Positions 10,827 through 20,487 are shown, numbered from the stretch's first letter. The stretch: DNA of 64,000 nucleotides from Nonomuraea longispora (GCF_004348345.1 NZ_SMJZ01000008.1:1-64000); one strand, 5' to 3'. Notes: generated from the sequence alone by a model not told the origin. Program-made: numbers and translations.

Positions 10827-11783
10827 TTACCGTACGAATCCCTCGTCCCGCAGCCAGTCGCGCGCCACCAGGGCGGGCACGTCGCCGTCCACGTCGACCT
10901 TGGCGTTGAGACCGCGCATCACGTCGTCGGTCAGCTTGGCGCTGATGGGCGCGAAGATCTTCGCGATCTCGGGGTGCGCGTCGGCCAGCTCGCGCCGCAT
11001 CGTCACCGCGGCGTTGTAACTGGGGAAGAACTTCTTGTCGTCCTCCAGCAGCACCAGGTCGAGCGCCTGGACGCGGCCGTCGGTCGTGGTCACCATGCCG
11101 GCGGCGCACTGGCCGCTGGCGACGGAGTTGTAGAGCACCCCGACCGACACCCGGCGCACGTTGGCCCGCGGGACCTCCTTGCCGTAGGTCATGCCGTACG
11201 CCTTCAGCATGCCGAGGAAACCGTCGTCGCGGCCGAACGTCTCGTGGTCGACGCAGAACGTACGCTCGTTCACCGGGATCTTCATGAGGTCGGAGATCGT
11301 CTTCACGCCCCACTTCTGCGACGTGGCCCGCGTGACGCCCATGGCGTAGCTGTTGTTCAGCGGCGCGGGCGGCAGCCAGACGATGCCGTTCTCGCGCAGG
11401 TCGAGGTCGCGAACGGCGACGTACTGCGCCTGCGGGTCGGGCAGCGTCTTGGTCTGGCCGAGGTAGGTGATCCAGCCGGTGCCGGTGTACTCCCACATCA
11501 GGTCGGCGTCGCCGCGGGTCAGGGAGGCGCGGGCGTTCACGCTGCCCTGCACGTTCGTCTGGTCGGCCACGTCGGCGCCGGCGGCGGTGAGGGCCAGTAC
11601 CGCGATCTTGCCGAGCACGAGCTGCTCGGTGAACTCCTTGGACGTCACCCGGATCGGTGTGCCCTCCAGCGACGGGATGGGCTGGATGTCGGCCGGCTCG
11701 ACCGGCGGCACGAACGACGACGCCGGTCGCAGCCCGCACCCGGCCATCACCAGGACGAGCAGCAGGGCCAGGAACGCTCTCAC
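10827..11783 (-). CDS. glycine betaine/choline-type ABC substrate-binding lipoprotein
   Basis: A 318-residue lipoprotein (LVMAGC lipobox at the N terminus) of the OpuAC/ProX-OsmF family: IRVTSKEFTEQLVLGKI, YTGTGW, YAMGVTR and FCVDHETFGRDDG are typical. GTG 11783 is chosen because it overlaps the TGA of the upstream permease (GTGA, 11780-11783) and directly precedes the signal peptide; the longer frame adds only Arg/Gly-rich sequence. It is the last gene of the four-gene importer (permease, ATPase, permease, binding protein). It should catch quaternary-amine osmoprotectants outside the membrane. Confidence 0.9.
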   Translation of the reverse strand: MRAFLALLLVLVMAGCGLRPASSFVPPVEPADIQPIPSLEGTPIRVTSKEFTEQLVLGKIAVLALTAAGADVADQTNVQGSVNARASLTRGDADLMWEYTGTGWITYLGQTKTLPDPQAQYVAVRDLDLRENGIVWLPPAPLNNSYAMGVTRATSQKWGVKTISDLMKIPVNERTFCVDHETFGRDDGFLGMLKAYGMTYGKEVPRANVRRVSVGVLYNSVASGQCAAGMVTTTDGRVQALDLVLLEDDKKFFPSYNAAVTMRRELADAHPEIAKIFAPISAKLTDDVMRGLNAKVDVDGDVPALVARDWLRDEGFVR

Positions 11784-12556
11784 GACAGCCCCTTCGGGGC
11801 GAGGACCCGCTGGGCCAGCCCGCCCACCCAGTCGATCATCAGGGCCAGCACCGCGATCAGCACGCATCCGGTGACCAGCACAAGGTTACGCTGCGTGCTC
11901 ACACCCGTGGTGATCAGGTCGCCGAGCCCGCCCGCGCCGATGAAGGCGGCGATGCTGGCCGTGCCGACGCTCAGCACGAGCGTGGTCCGGATGCCCGACA
12001 GGATGACCGGCGCGGCCATCGGCAGCTCCACCTTGAACAGCACCCTGGCCGCCGACATGCCGATGCCCCGGCCGGCGTCGATCAGCCGCCAGTCGACCTG
12101 TTGCAGCCCGACCATGGTGTTGCGCAGCGTGGGCAGCAGGCTGTAGGCGAACAGGGCGGCGACCGACGTCCAGAAGCCGATCTGGAAGAGCACCGCCAAC
12201 AGCACGACGAGGCCCACCGCCGGGGTGGCCTGGCCCACATTGACCAGCGTCAGCACGAACGGCGTCGCCCGGCGCAGGGTGCCCCTGGTGAGCAGGATGC
12301 CGAGCGGCAGCGCCACCACGAGCACCAGCACGGTCGAGTAGAAGACCAGCTGGATGTGCTCCCACGTGCGGCCGAAGATGTAGGGCAGGTTGAGCGAGCC
12401 GCGCTCGATGCCGTCGAGCGGCACCGACTGCGTATAGATGATCATGGCCGCGCCCACAGCCAGGTAGCAGAGGAGCGGCAGCACGATGTGCCAGGAGCGG
12501 CCGAGCCGCGGCTCCGGGTTGGTGGTCTCGTCGGGGACTGCCGTGGAGACGGTCAT
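11780..12556 (-). CDS. osmoprotectant ABC permease
   Basis: A 258-residue inner-membrane protein with about six helices and the OpuCB/ProW-type coupling motif (LIDAGRGIGMSAARVLFKVELP). ATG 12556 overlaps the stop of the ATPase gene by 4 bp. It pairs with the second permease at 13730-14407 to form the heterodimeric channel. Confidence 0.9.
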   Translation of the reverse strand: MTVSTAVPDETTNPEPRLGRSWHIVLPLLCYLAVGAAMIIYTQSVPLDGIERGSLNLPYIFGRTWEHIQLVFYSTVLVLVVALPLGILLTRGTLRRATPFVLTLVNVGQATPAVGLVVLLAVLFQIGFWTSVAALFAYSLLPTLRNTMVGLQQVDWRLIDAGRGIGMSAARVLFKVELPMAAPVILSGIRTTLVLSVGTASIAAFIGAGGLGDLITTGVSTQRNLVLVTGCVLIAVLALMIDWVGGLAQRVLAPKGLS

Positions 12557-13737
12557 CGGCCGGCCCCGGTCTCGCCGCGGTGCAGGCGGCGCTCGCGCTC
12601 CCTGATCTTGATCGCCTGGATCGCGTTCTGCACGGTGCTCAGCGACAGCGCCCCCGCGTACGCCCGCCGCCTGCCCACCACGGGCACCACGTCGTTGTCG
12701 GCGTTGAGCAGCGCCTCCAGAGCGTCCTGCAGCGTCATCCGGTGGTGGAGGGTGCCGGTGATCGGGTCGCCGGCGGAGCCGACCGGGCCCGTGAGCCCTT
12801 GGAGATGCTCGGCGCCGACCCAGCGCAGCGGCCGCCGCATCCCGTCCGTGAGCAGGGCGTAGTCCAGGCCGTGTCGCTCGATCTCGGCGAGCACCTCGGC
12901 CGCGTCGGCGTCCTCCGAGGCGTACGGCACCTGGTCCACCTCGATGTCGCCCACCTTGGTCAGGCGCAGCAGCCGCATCGAGGAGCCGGCGCCGAGGAAC
13001 TGCTCGACGTAGTCGTCGGCCGGGTTCGTGAGGATCTCGGCGGGGCTGGCGTACTGCACGATGTGGCCGGGCGCCTTCATGATGGCGATGTGGTCGCCGA
13101 TCTTCAGCGCCTCGTCGATGTCGTGCGTGACGAAGACGATCGTCTTGGCCAGGTCGTCCTGGAGGCCGAGCAGCTCGTCCTGGAGGCGTTCGCGGCTGAT
13201 GGGGTCGAGCGCGCCGAACGGTTCGTCCATGAGCAGCACGGGCGGGTCGGCGGCCAGCGCCCTGGCGACGCCGACGCGCTGCTGCTGGCCGCCGGAGAGC
13301 CGGCGCGGGAAGGTGTCGCGGTATTGACCGGGGTCGAGGCCGACCAGGGTGAGCAGCTCGTCGACGCGCTCGGCGATGCGGGCGCGGTCCCAGCCGAGCA
13401 TCTTGGGCACCTGGGCGATGTTCGCGGCCACCGTCATGTGGGGGAACAGGCCGGCCTGCTGGATGACGTACCCGATGTTGCGTCTGAGCCGGTCGGGGTC
13501 GATGTCGTGGGAGCTGCGGCCGTCGATGACGATGTCGCCGGAGGTCGGCTCGATCAGGCGGTTGATCATGCGCATGGTGGTGGTCTTGCCGCACCCGGAC
13601 GGCCCGACCAGCACGACGATCTCGCCCGCCGGGATGTTCAGGTCGAGCTCGCGTACGGCCGGCTCGCCGCTGCCCGGGAACACCTTGGTCACCTTGCGCA
13701 GCTCGATCGGCACGCCGGAGGTGCTCTGGTCAGCCAC
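12553..13737 (-). CDS. osmoprotectant ABC ATPase with CBS-type C terminus
   Basis: A 394-residue ProV/OpuCA-like subunit: Walker A GPSGCGKTT, signature LSGGQQQR, Walker B LLMDEPFGALD, switch His in VTHD. After about residue 255 a CBS region (MTLQDALEALLNADNDVVPVVG) follows; CBS domains in this family sense ionic strength or cyclic-di-AMP. Start choice: AGGAGG (13748-13743) overlaps the first GTG at 13743, so the second GTG at 13737, 5 bases beyond the ribosome site, is the sound start. It overlaps the upstream permease stop by 8 bp. Confidence 0.92.
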   Translation of the reverse strand: MADQSTSGVPIELRKVTKVFPGSGEPAVRELDLNIPAGEIVVLVGPSGCGKTTTMRMINRLIEPTSGDIVIDGRSSHDIDPDRLRRNIGYVIQQAGLFPHMTVAANIAQVPKMLGWDRARIAERVDELLTLVGLDPGQYRDTFPRRLSGGQQQRVGVARALAADPPVLLMDEPFGALDPISRERLQDELLGLQDDLAKTIVFVTHDIDEALKIGDHIAIMKAPGHIVQYASPAEILTNPADDYVEQFLGAGSSMRLLRLTKVGDIEVDQVPYASEDADAAEVLAEIERHGLDYALLTDGMRRPLRWVGAEHLQGLTGPVGSAGDPITGTLHHRMTLQDALEALLNADNDVVPVVGRRRAYAGALSLSTVQNAIQAIKIRERERRLHRGETGAGR

Positions 13738-14407
13738 GGACACCTCCTGTGGTCAAGCGGCGGCTCAGCGGGCCTTCGGGCCTGGTCAGCTTGCCGAGCA
13801 GCACGAAGCAGCCGTCGAACAGCAGCGCCAGGACGGCCACCCCGATCGTGCCGGTCAGCGTGGAGTTGACCGCGTTGGCCCCGCCCAGCCGGGCCAACCC
13901 GGAGAAGATCTGCTCACCGAGCCCCGGCCCTGAGACGTACGCGGCCACCGCCCCGATGCCCATGGCCAGCTGTGTGGACACCCGGATGCCCGTGAGAATC
14001 ACCGGCCAGGCCAGCGGCAGCTCGATCCTGGTCAGCGACCGTTGCCTGCTCATCCCGATGCCGCGCGCCGCGTCGACCACCAGCTGGTCGACGCCCTGCA
14101 GGCCGACGACGGTGTTGCGGATGATCGGCAGCAGCGCGTACAACACGATCGCGGTCACACTGGGCGCCACCCCGAGCCCGAGCGCCGGGATCAGCAGGCC
14201 GAGCATGGCCAGCGACGGCACGGTGAACAACACCCCGGAGGAGGCGGTGGCCAGCGACGCCAGCCGCGGCCGCCGGTAGGTGGCCACGCCGATGAGCACG
14301 CCGAGGAGGGCCGCCACCAGGACACACTGGGCGACCATGCTCGCGTGCTGCGCCGTCTCGAAGAGGATGAGGTCCCATCGGTCCTCGACGTACTCCCACA
14401 GGGTCAT
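13730..14407 (-). CDS. osmoprotectant ABC permease, first gene of the importer operon
   Basis: A 225-residue permease homologous to the one at 11780-12556 (VVDAARGIGMSRQRSLTRIELP coupling segment; GIRVSTQLAMGIGAVAAYV). ATG 14407 (MTLWEYV) is preferred over an upstream TTG at 14440. The 60 bp before the gene contain GGTATTCGAAGTACC (14424-14438), an imperfect palindrome around TTCGAA that could be an operator for osmotic control; this is only a candidate. Confidence 0.88.
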   Translation of the reverse strand: MTLWEYVEDRWDLILFETAQHASMVAQCVLVAALLGVLIGVATYRRPRLASLATASSGVLFTVPSLAMLGLLIPALGLGVAPSVTAIVLYALLPIIRNTVVGLQGVDQLVVDAARGIGMSRQRSLTRIELPLAWPVILTGIRVSTQLAMGIGAVAAYVSGPGLGEQIFSGLARLGGANAVNSTLTGTIGVAVLALLFDGCFVLLGKLTRPEGPLSRRLTTGGVRG

Positions 14408-14470
14408 CGAGTACGTACTTACCGGTATTCGAAGTACCAAACCTCACAACCGGAACCTTTGTCCCCTTAG

Positions 14471-15121
14471 TCACACCTGTCCCATGGGTGAGAGCCACAG
14501 AACCAGCGCCAGGGCCATGAGCAGATAACCGGCGGCGGCTGAGAACACCTGCTTGCGCTCCGCTCCGCGCTCCATCAGGCCCGCCCCCGCCAAAACCGCG
14601 AACGTGAGCAGGACCAGCGGCGGGCTCCACACGACCAGCAGCCAAGGAGCCATCGCCTTGGCGATCATCCCGCCGCTGACCAGCACGCTCACCGGTCCCA
14701 GAGCCGGCTCGGGCCTCTCCTCCGGCCCGCGCTCGACCGTGGACAGACGCCTGAGCCCGAGCAGCCCGAGCGGCAGCACGACGCTCCACGTCAGCAGCCC
14801 GATCCACGCGGCGTCGACCGCGCTCATCCCGGACCAGAGCACCAGGCCCAGGCGGATCAGCTCCTGCAGCGCCAGATGGACCACCATGACCACCCCGACG
14901 CGCCGCTCCGGGTCCGCGGACAGCCCTAGCGCCTGCCCGGTCAGCAGGCCGGCCAGGAACGAGCCGGCCATGAACCCGATCGCCGGCCCCACCGCGCCCC
15001 ACGTGGGCCCGCCCGCGAAGATCGCCAGCCCGGCCGCCACGAGCACGCAGATGACGGTCCGCACGATCAGCTTCCCGAGCGGACGGTCCCACGGTCCCGC
15101 CGTCATCGATGCCTCTGTCAC
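14471..15121 (-). CDS. six-helix membrane protein of unknown function
   Basis: A 216-residue protein with about six hydrophobic helices, including IVRTVICVLVAAGLAIFAG and AAGYLLMALALVLWLSP. GTG 15121 overlaps the stop of the preceding gene (GTGA 15118-15121), so translation is coupled. I see no known catalytic motif. As the third gene of a unit with a solute-binding-like protein and a vWA protein, it may belong to the same membrane complex; that is inference. Confidence 0.7.
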   Translation of the reverse strand: MTEASMTAGPWDRPLGKLIVRTVICVLVAAGLAIFAGGPTWGAVGPAIGFMAGSFLAGLLTGQALGLSADPERRVGVVMVVHLALQELIRLGLVLWSGMSAVDAAWIGLLTWSVVLPLGLLGLRRLSTVERGPEERPEPALGPVSVLVSGGMIAKAMAPWLLVVWSPPLVLLTFAVLAGAGLMERGAERKQVFSAAAGYLLMALALVLWLSPMGQV

Positions 15122-16575
15122 ATGCCGTCCTTCCCGCAGAGCGGGCGATCGTCCTGTACGCGGCCGTTCAGCGCCCCCTCAAGGGCGCCGGCGGAGGCGA
15201 AGAACGTCTCCCGCGAGACCTTGTTCTCCCAGACGCCCCTGGCACACCGGCGGAACAGTTCACTGAACTGGGCATAGTAGGGCGATTTCGGCCGCGGCCT
15301 GGCCCGCTCGATCGACTCCTTGGTCTCCGTCGCCAGTCTCGACAGCTCGTCCAGGCTCGGATTGGTGATGTCGGAGCCGTCCTGGCGCCGGCACGACGGG
15401 CCGCCGCCGCCTTCGTACCGCTCGTACACCTCGGACAGAACAGGCGAGTAACCGCCGCAGGCGAACAACGTGGCCTGCACCTCCGGGCTGGTGAGCCGGT
15501 TGATCAGGCGCATGGCGGGAGCCAGTTTGGCCGGCTTGATGTGCCGCGAGACGGCCAGCACCGACCCGCCGAGCACGCCGCCGTGCGCCGCTGGCGCGTG
15601 CACGTCGAAGCGCAGCTTCCGGCCGGAGTCACGCATGCGCGGGTCGCTCGCCAACTGGTGGAACGCGATCGGCCAGTTGCGCATGTAGGCCACCGGCTGC
15701 CCGCCGGCCTCGCTCTCCTTGAAGGCCACGACGCTCGCGTCCTCGTCCATCTGCAACGACTCGCGCAACACGACCGCGCTCTCCTCCGTGCCGGACAGCG
15801 TACGGGTCGGCGAGGTCAGCGCCCGCCACACGTCGTCGCGCGCGTGGCCGAGGACGATGGCGGTCCTGTCGTCGCCGTCGAGCACCTTCCCGCCGCCCAG
15901 CTCGATCGTCTCCAGGAAGTTGACGGTGCCCATCTCGTTGTCGTCCAGTTGCAGCAGGTAGCCGCCGGAGCGCCGGTCCAGCCGCCGGAACTCCAGCGGG
16001 GCGTCGGCGGCGAACGGCACGCCGTACTGCTCGCCGTCGATCTGCCCCGCCTCCAGCGGACCGGTCAGGAACCGGTTGTCCCGATCGTCCAGGTCGATCG
16101 GCTGGATGTAGCCGTGCCGGGCGAACTCCGTCACCCACGCCACGTCGAGCACGAGGATGTCGTACGCGCAGCTGCCCGCCTGCGCCAGCGCCGCCATCTG
16201 GGCCCGCCGCACGTCGGTGCTGCCGGACAGCTCCAGCAGCTTGGAGCGGGGGTCGGCGGGCGGCTTCAACCGGTCGTTCCACTCCTCGATGACCTCACGG
16301 CGCACGCTGCCCGTGCTGACGTCGTCGCCGGTGGCCACGACCAGCTGGGCGTCGTTGCCGCCGCAGTTCTCCAGCGGCGTCGCGGGCACCGTGGGCGGCG
16401 AGATGGTCGTCCGGGGCATGGCGGGCTGGGACGGCCCGGCGGACATGGCGGCCTGCCACGCGAGGAGCAGCACCATCAGCAGGGCCCCGCAGCAGGCCGC
16501 CACCACGTTGTTGAGCCTGACGTTCCCGAGCCGGCCTGCCCGGTTGCGCAGGCGCGGCCGCAGCCATGCCGTCAT
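15118..16575 (-). CDS. membrane-anchored solute-binding-like protein
   Basis: A 485-residue protein: basic N terminus, one membrane helix (residues ~25-45), then an extracellular periplasmic-binding-protein type II fold (LVVATGDDVSTG, EEWNDR, AYDILVLDVAWVTEFA, YGVPFAADAPLEF, YSPVLSEVYERY). It resembles family-1 extracellular binding proteins but has no lipobox and no ABC permease nearby. ATG 16575 overlaps the vWA gene stop (ATGA 16572-16575). It probably works with the vWA protein rather than as an importer. Confidence 0.75.
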   Translation of the reverse strand: MTAWLRPRLRNRAGRLGNVRLNNVVAACCGALLMVLLLAWQAAMSAGPSQPAMPRTTISPPTVPATPLENCGGNDAQLVVATGDDVSTGSVRREVIEEWNDRLKPPADPRSKLLELSGSTDVRRAQMAALAQAGSCAYDILVLDVAWVTEFARHGYIQPIDLDDRDNRFLTGPLEAGQIDGEQYGVPFAADAPLEFRRLDRRSGGYLLQLDDNEMGTVNFLETIELGGGKVLDGDDRTAIVLGHARDDVWRALTSPTRTLSGTEESAVVLRESLQMDEDASVVAFKESEAGGQPVAYMRNWPIAFHQLASDPRMRDSGRKLRFDVHAPAAHGGVLGGSVLAVSRHIKPAKLAPAMRLINRLTSPEVQATLFACGGYSPVLSEVYERYEGGGGPSCRRQDGSDITNPSLDELSRLATETKESIERARPRPKSPYYAQFSELFRRCARGVWENKVSRETFFASAGALEGALNGRVQDDRPLCGKDGM

Positions 16576-18443
16576 CGCCACCCCCGCACCGTGATGATGG
16601 CCCGGGTGAGCGCCTGGTCCGCGCCCTCGCCCACCGTCACGCAGCGATAGGGCTTGTCCGTGTCCGGCAGCGCGCTCACGGCGCACTCGTCCTGGCCGAA
16701 GACGACCACGTACAGGCCGGAAACCGTCTCGGCGTCCTTCAGAGCCCGCGCGATCACGTGCGCGGCGTCGCCCGTGCCCTCGTTGTCGAACAACCTGCCG
16801 TCGGTCAGCAGCACCACCGGCGCGGCCACCGCCTCGTCGCCCGCGCCCAGCCGGGAGAGCCCGGCGGAGGCGGGGGCGTCCCAGCGGTCGAACGCGGTGC
16901 TCTCGATGCCGGCGGCCACGGCGCCGAGCTGCTCCCTGGTGCTCTCGGCGGCGATTCGCGTGACCTCGGCGGGACCGTTTCTCGTGAGCGCGTGCAGGCC
17001 GAACACCTCGACCTTGTCGCGCGGCCCGAGCAGCCTGCTGTTGGCCCGCACCGCCTCGGCGGCCTGGACGCGTACCGGGCGGTCCGCAGATCCCGAGGTG
17101 TCGACCAGCAGCCGCAGGCCGAGCTGCGGGCGCAGCTCGTCCAGCACCAGCTTCCTCAGCTGCCCGAGCTCCCGCAGGCCGAGCTCGCTGTCGCGGGGCC
17201 CCGGCGCGTTCGGGAAGAGCGGGTGGGTCCGCAACCACGCGCCGAAGTGCTCGACCAGCTTCGCGCGTTCGGGCGAACGCTGGTCCGGCCACGACACCTT
17301 GACGAACTGGTAGTCGAGCGTGCTGAGGTCGTGGTGACGTACGGCGACGAGGGGCGCGCTGTCACCGGTGCCCTCGCAGCCCTCGACCCGGTCCGCGTTG
17401 TAGTCGTCCACGCCGTGCCCCGGCACCAGCAGGGCGATCTTCGGATCGCCACCATCCGCCCTGTCGGCGAGCCGGTCGAACTCGCACAGCAGCGAGGTCA
17501 CGGTGTCCGCGCCGAGCCCGTCCTCCACCAGCTCCTGCTCGGCCTTCGGATAGCGGGACTCGGGCAGCCCGCGGTCGTGGAACACGTCATGGGTGCCGAT
17601 CAGCGCCGCCACGGACGTCTCGGGGAACGGCCGCGCGATGGTCATGCCCATCGTGTTCGTCAGCGTGTCCCACACCTCACCGAACGAGTAGTCGTCCGGA
17701 TTGTCCATGTACGTGTCCAGCTCCTCGCTCCGCTTCCCGGACATCGCCAGCACCAGCTGGTCCCGCCCCACCGTGTCCTCCCGCTTGCGGGCGCTGAGCG
17801 AGCGCAGCTGACCCGCCCGCAGCTCGTCCGCCTCGGCCGCGGAAGAGGCGACCCAGGCGTCCGGCTGCAGGTCGTAGAGGCGGGCGTACGGCTGGTCGCG
17901 GCGGTCCTCCCGCCACTCCCAGCCGTTGTCGAACGCGTCACGCAGATGGATGGGAGGCGGCGCCGCCCCCACGGTCATCCTGACCACGGGACAGCCGTCC
18001 TCCGTCTGGTGCTCGCGCACGTAGGTCCGGGTGCGCGCGGTCAGCTCAGCCACGTTCTCGGAGGCGGTGACCAGCCGCAGCTCCGCGGGCGCCGGGCACT
18101 GGTCGTCGGCGGCGGCCGTCCGGATCACGGTCCACACCCCGGTGGCCACCGCCGCGCCCGCCAGCACGCACAGCGCCGTCCTGACCTTGTCCGGGTGCCG
18201 CTGGATGAGGTCGCGCAACACCGGGATCAGCGCGACGACGCCGAGCGCGCTCCCCACGGCCAGGGAAACCCACAACTGGACGTGGAGGGGCTGGCGTGCG
18301 AACAGGCCGAGCCACGGCGCGGAGATCCACGTCACGAACGCGCCGGCCAGGGCACCGATCAGCGCCGTCTGCACCGCTGCGGCGATCTGCGCCTTTCTCG
18401 ACGGGGGCGGCGCAGCCGGCTCGTCCTGCTGTGTTTCGCTCAT
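16572..18443 (-). CDS. membrane protein with extracellular von Willebrand factor A domain
   Basis: About 623 residues from ATG 18443 (MSETQQDE); a start at 18461 is possible, and the still longer frame is Arg-rich and unlikely. Two or three N-terminal helices (IGALAGAFVTWISAPWLGLF, LHVQLWVSLAVGSALGVVAL, ALCVLAGAAVATGVW) are followed by a binding-protein-like middle (LVTASENVAELTAR, GLPESRYPKAEQELVEDGLG) and a C-terminal vWA domain with MIDAS motif DTSGS and RGPRDKVEVFGLHAL-like text. vWA domains bind metal and mediate protein contacts. First gene of a three-gene coupled unit. Confidence 0.75.
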   Translation of the reverse strand: MSETQQDEPAAPPPSRKAQIAAAVQTALIGALAGAFVTWISAPWLGLFARQPLHVQLWVSLAVGSALGVVALIPVLRDLIQRHPDKVRTALCVLAGAAVATGVWTVIRTAAADDQCPAPAELRLVTASENVAELTARTRTYVREHQTEDGCPVVRMTVGAAPPPIHLRDAFDNGWEWREDRRDQPYARLYDLQPDAWVASSAAEADELRAGQLRSLSARKREDTVGRDQLVLAMSGKRSEELDTYMDNPDDYSFGEVWDTLTNTMGMTIARPFPETSVAALIGTHDVFHDRGLPESRYPKAEQELVEDGLGADTVTSLLCEFDRLADRADGGDPKIALLVPGHGVDDYNADRVEGCEGTGDSAPLVAVRHHDLSTLDYQFVKVSWPDQRSPERAKLVEHFGAWLRTHPLFPNAPGPRDSELGLRELGQLRKLVLDELRPQLGLRLLVDTSGSADRPVRVQAAEAVRANSRLLGPRDKVEVFGLHALTRNGPAEVTRIAAESTREQLGAVAAGIESTAFDRWDAPASAGLSRLGAGDEAVAAPVVLLTDGRLFDNEGTGDAAHVIARALKDAETVSGLYVVVFGQDECAVSALPDTDKPYRCVTVGEGADQALTRAIITVRGWR

Positions 18444-18697
18444 GTGAAGGGGTGCCCTCATGAAACAGGGGGATACGTGAAGCCTAATCCGCTTCTGCGG
18501 CGCGTGCAGGACTGTTACGGCAACGAACCGGCCCGGTAACGGGTCGCGTACGGGCATGACGGGAAAGCCGCGACGACGTCCGTGCGCCGCCACCCGCCAA
18601 CGAGAACGGGTCCGGCATCCTGAGAGCGCTCTTACGGCCGCGATCCGCTTTACCCCTGCTACCTTTCCACTACTGCCATGCGAAAGGTACGGAGAAA

Positions 18698-19003
18698 ATG
18701 AACAGAACCTGCAGGGCATTGGCCGTGGCATCGGGCGCCGCACTCCTTCTCGTGAGCGGGGCGGGCGGCGCGCAGGCGCAATCCACGAACACGGTCATGG
18801 CGAGCTGTGTGGAGAAAATAGCCGGGAAGAATTCGCTCGTCACCCCTTGGGCCACGGTGCAGAACAACTGCGCGTTCACGTACGACGTGAAGGTCGTGTG
18901 GAACAACGGGCCGGACAGTTCGTGCGTCGAGCTCAGCGTGCGCGAACAATACACGAGCACCTCCACTCCGGGCGCCACCTTCGACCGCGTCGCAAACTGC
19001 TGA
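18698..19003 (+). CDS. small secreted protein, 101 residues
   Basis: ATG 18698 follows an ACGGAGAAA ribosome site. A Sec signal peptide ending AQAQS is followed by ~70 residues with four cysteines (MASCVEK, QNNCAF, DSSCVEL, VANC) and aromatic residues. It resembles the many small exported beta-sheet proteins of Streptomyces and relatives, but I cannot name a family. Divergent from the vWA operon; the 254-bp gap between them shows no clear promoter motif. Confidence 0.75.
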   Translation: MNRTCRALAVASGAALLLVSGAGGAQAQSTNTVMASCVEKIAGKNSLVTPWATVQNNCAFTYDVKVVWNNGPDSSCVELSVREQYTSTSTPGATFDRVANC

Positions 19004-19305
19004 GCCGACCACCCGAATTGCGCTGACTTCTTCGTTCGCCGCCATTTTCCCGGTGCCGGGCCCGTACAGCGCCGATCGCCATACGGGCCCACCACCGTTG
19101 CTCTGCTTACTTTGAGAAGTATGTACCGGCCGGGGCGCACACGGACGGGACCGGCATCCGCCGGCGAGGGAAACAGCGAAGAAGCATCCTTCTGCTTGGG
19201 GTCTCAACTCGTTGCGTGTGCGGGCTCCGTCCATGGCGGGGCCTGGTAGTTGATCGTCGGCGATGGTGTGAGCAGTCCGGCCGGTTGATCAACGACAGGA
19301 GCAAG

Positions 19306-19380
19306 GTGCCGACAAGAACTCCTCCCGCGCGGACCGGGTCCGCGCTGACCAACCCCGGCGGGCTCGGCAACTTCGGCGTT
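19306..19380 (+). pseudogene. 25-codon remnant of an S33 peptidase-type hydrolase
   Basis: The translation VPTRTPPARTGSALTNPGGLGNFGV closely follows the stretch KATDPSARIGSLLTNPGGPG of the intact hydrolase at 24092-25573. Neither upstream nor downstream sequence continues the family. The rest of 19004-19409 holds no gene I can support. Confidence 0.6.
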
Positions 19381-19409
19381 TTCTCCTGCTTGAGCGAGGA
19401 CTCGGTGCC

Positions 19410-20288
19410 GTGGCGGATGTGATCGTCGATCCCGAAATACCGCCGCAGGACGCTCGGGTGCTCAGGAGGAGCGGGCCTGTCCTGGTCAGAATGCGGCAGG
19501 GATGGGACCCCAAGCTGTGGCGACCGTCTTCTGGTCTGCAGTACTGGATGCTCGCGACGTTCGGGCCGGCGGCGACCTTCGGCGTGCTGATGAGCCTTGG
19601 CATCATGCAGCCAGGGCTCGCCATGCTGCTGCTCGGTCTGCCCATGGTTCCGTTGCTGATGATGCTGATCGACCGCAGGCGCCGATCCTCCGACGAGACG
19701 GAGGACCACGGCTTCGAGCGGGAGGCGTTCGCGCAGCTGCGCTGGTATGAGGGCCGTTACGTGTTCACCGGCGACCTCGACGAGCCCGCCGCCCGTCTCC
19801 TGGTCCGCGCGCGGCACGCCATCGCCACGGTGAGCGGTTCCCGCGTCAATGCCGAGGGCCTGCTCGACGACGTGCGCAACGCGGTGATGCTGCCGGCGCA
19901 GGAGTATGAGATCGCCCGTCTGCTGGCCAAGCTGTCGGCGCTGCGCACCAAGCACGAGAAGGTGGTCTCGACGGGCCTCACGCCCGGCGCGCAGGCCGTG
20001 GCCGAACCCATGGCGCAGGCGCTGAACAGCAGCGAGGCGGCGGTGCTGGCCCGGGTCGAGGCTCTGGAACGGTACGCGACCAACGTCGCCGAGGCCGAGC
20101 GCGCGTACATGGCCCGCCACCAGATCGAGGAACTGCGTGGAGAGGCGCACGCGTACGAGGAACTGGTGGCCGAGACAGGGGCCGACACGTTCGCGGTGCC
20201 TGAGCTGGAGCAACTGGCCGCCGACGCCGGCCAGTTGGAGCAGGCTCTGCGGCGGAGCGTGGACTCCGCCCACGAGGCCCTGCGATAA
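19410..20288 (+). CDS. membrane protein with long helical tail
   Basis: A 292-residue protein from GTG 19410. Two close membrane helices at ~45-85 (WMLATFGPAATFGVLMSLGIM, GLAMLLLGLPMVPLLMMLI) are followed by a basic patch (DRRRRSS) and a long Ala/Glu/Leu-rich region (residues ~150-290) likely to form coiled coils (AVLARVEALERYATNVAEAER). Function unknown. Such proteins often appear near envelope-stress genes, but no context here says so. Confidence 0.65.
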   Translation: MADVIVDPEIPPQDARVLRRSGPVLVRMRQGWDPKLWRPSSGLQYWMLATFGPAATFGVLMSLGIMQPGLAMLLLGLPMVPLLMMLIDRRRRSSDETEDHGFEREAFAQLRWYEGRYVFTGDLDEPAARLLVRARHAIATVSGSRVNAEGLLDDVRNAVMLPAQEYEIARLLAKLSALRTKHEKVVSTGLTPGAQAVAEPMAQALNSSEAAVLARVEALERYATNVAEAERAYMARHQIEELRGEAHAYEELVAETGADTFAVPELEQLAADAGQLEQALRRSVDSAHEALR

Positions 20289-20487
20289 CCCCACGCGGCG
20301 CGCGAGACGCCGCACCCGGCCCGAGCTGTTCGGCCCCGTCGCCCGACCCGACGGGTGCACGCCTGATCGACCGGCTCGCCGGCCATCGTGCCCTTGGAGC
20401 CGACAGCCCGGCCTGTGATGGTCAATTTCGTGCGTGCGGCGCGGCGATCAACCCCACCCGCCCTCACTGCTCTGCGCTACACGACCC

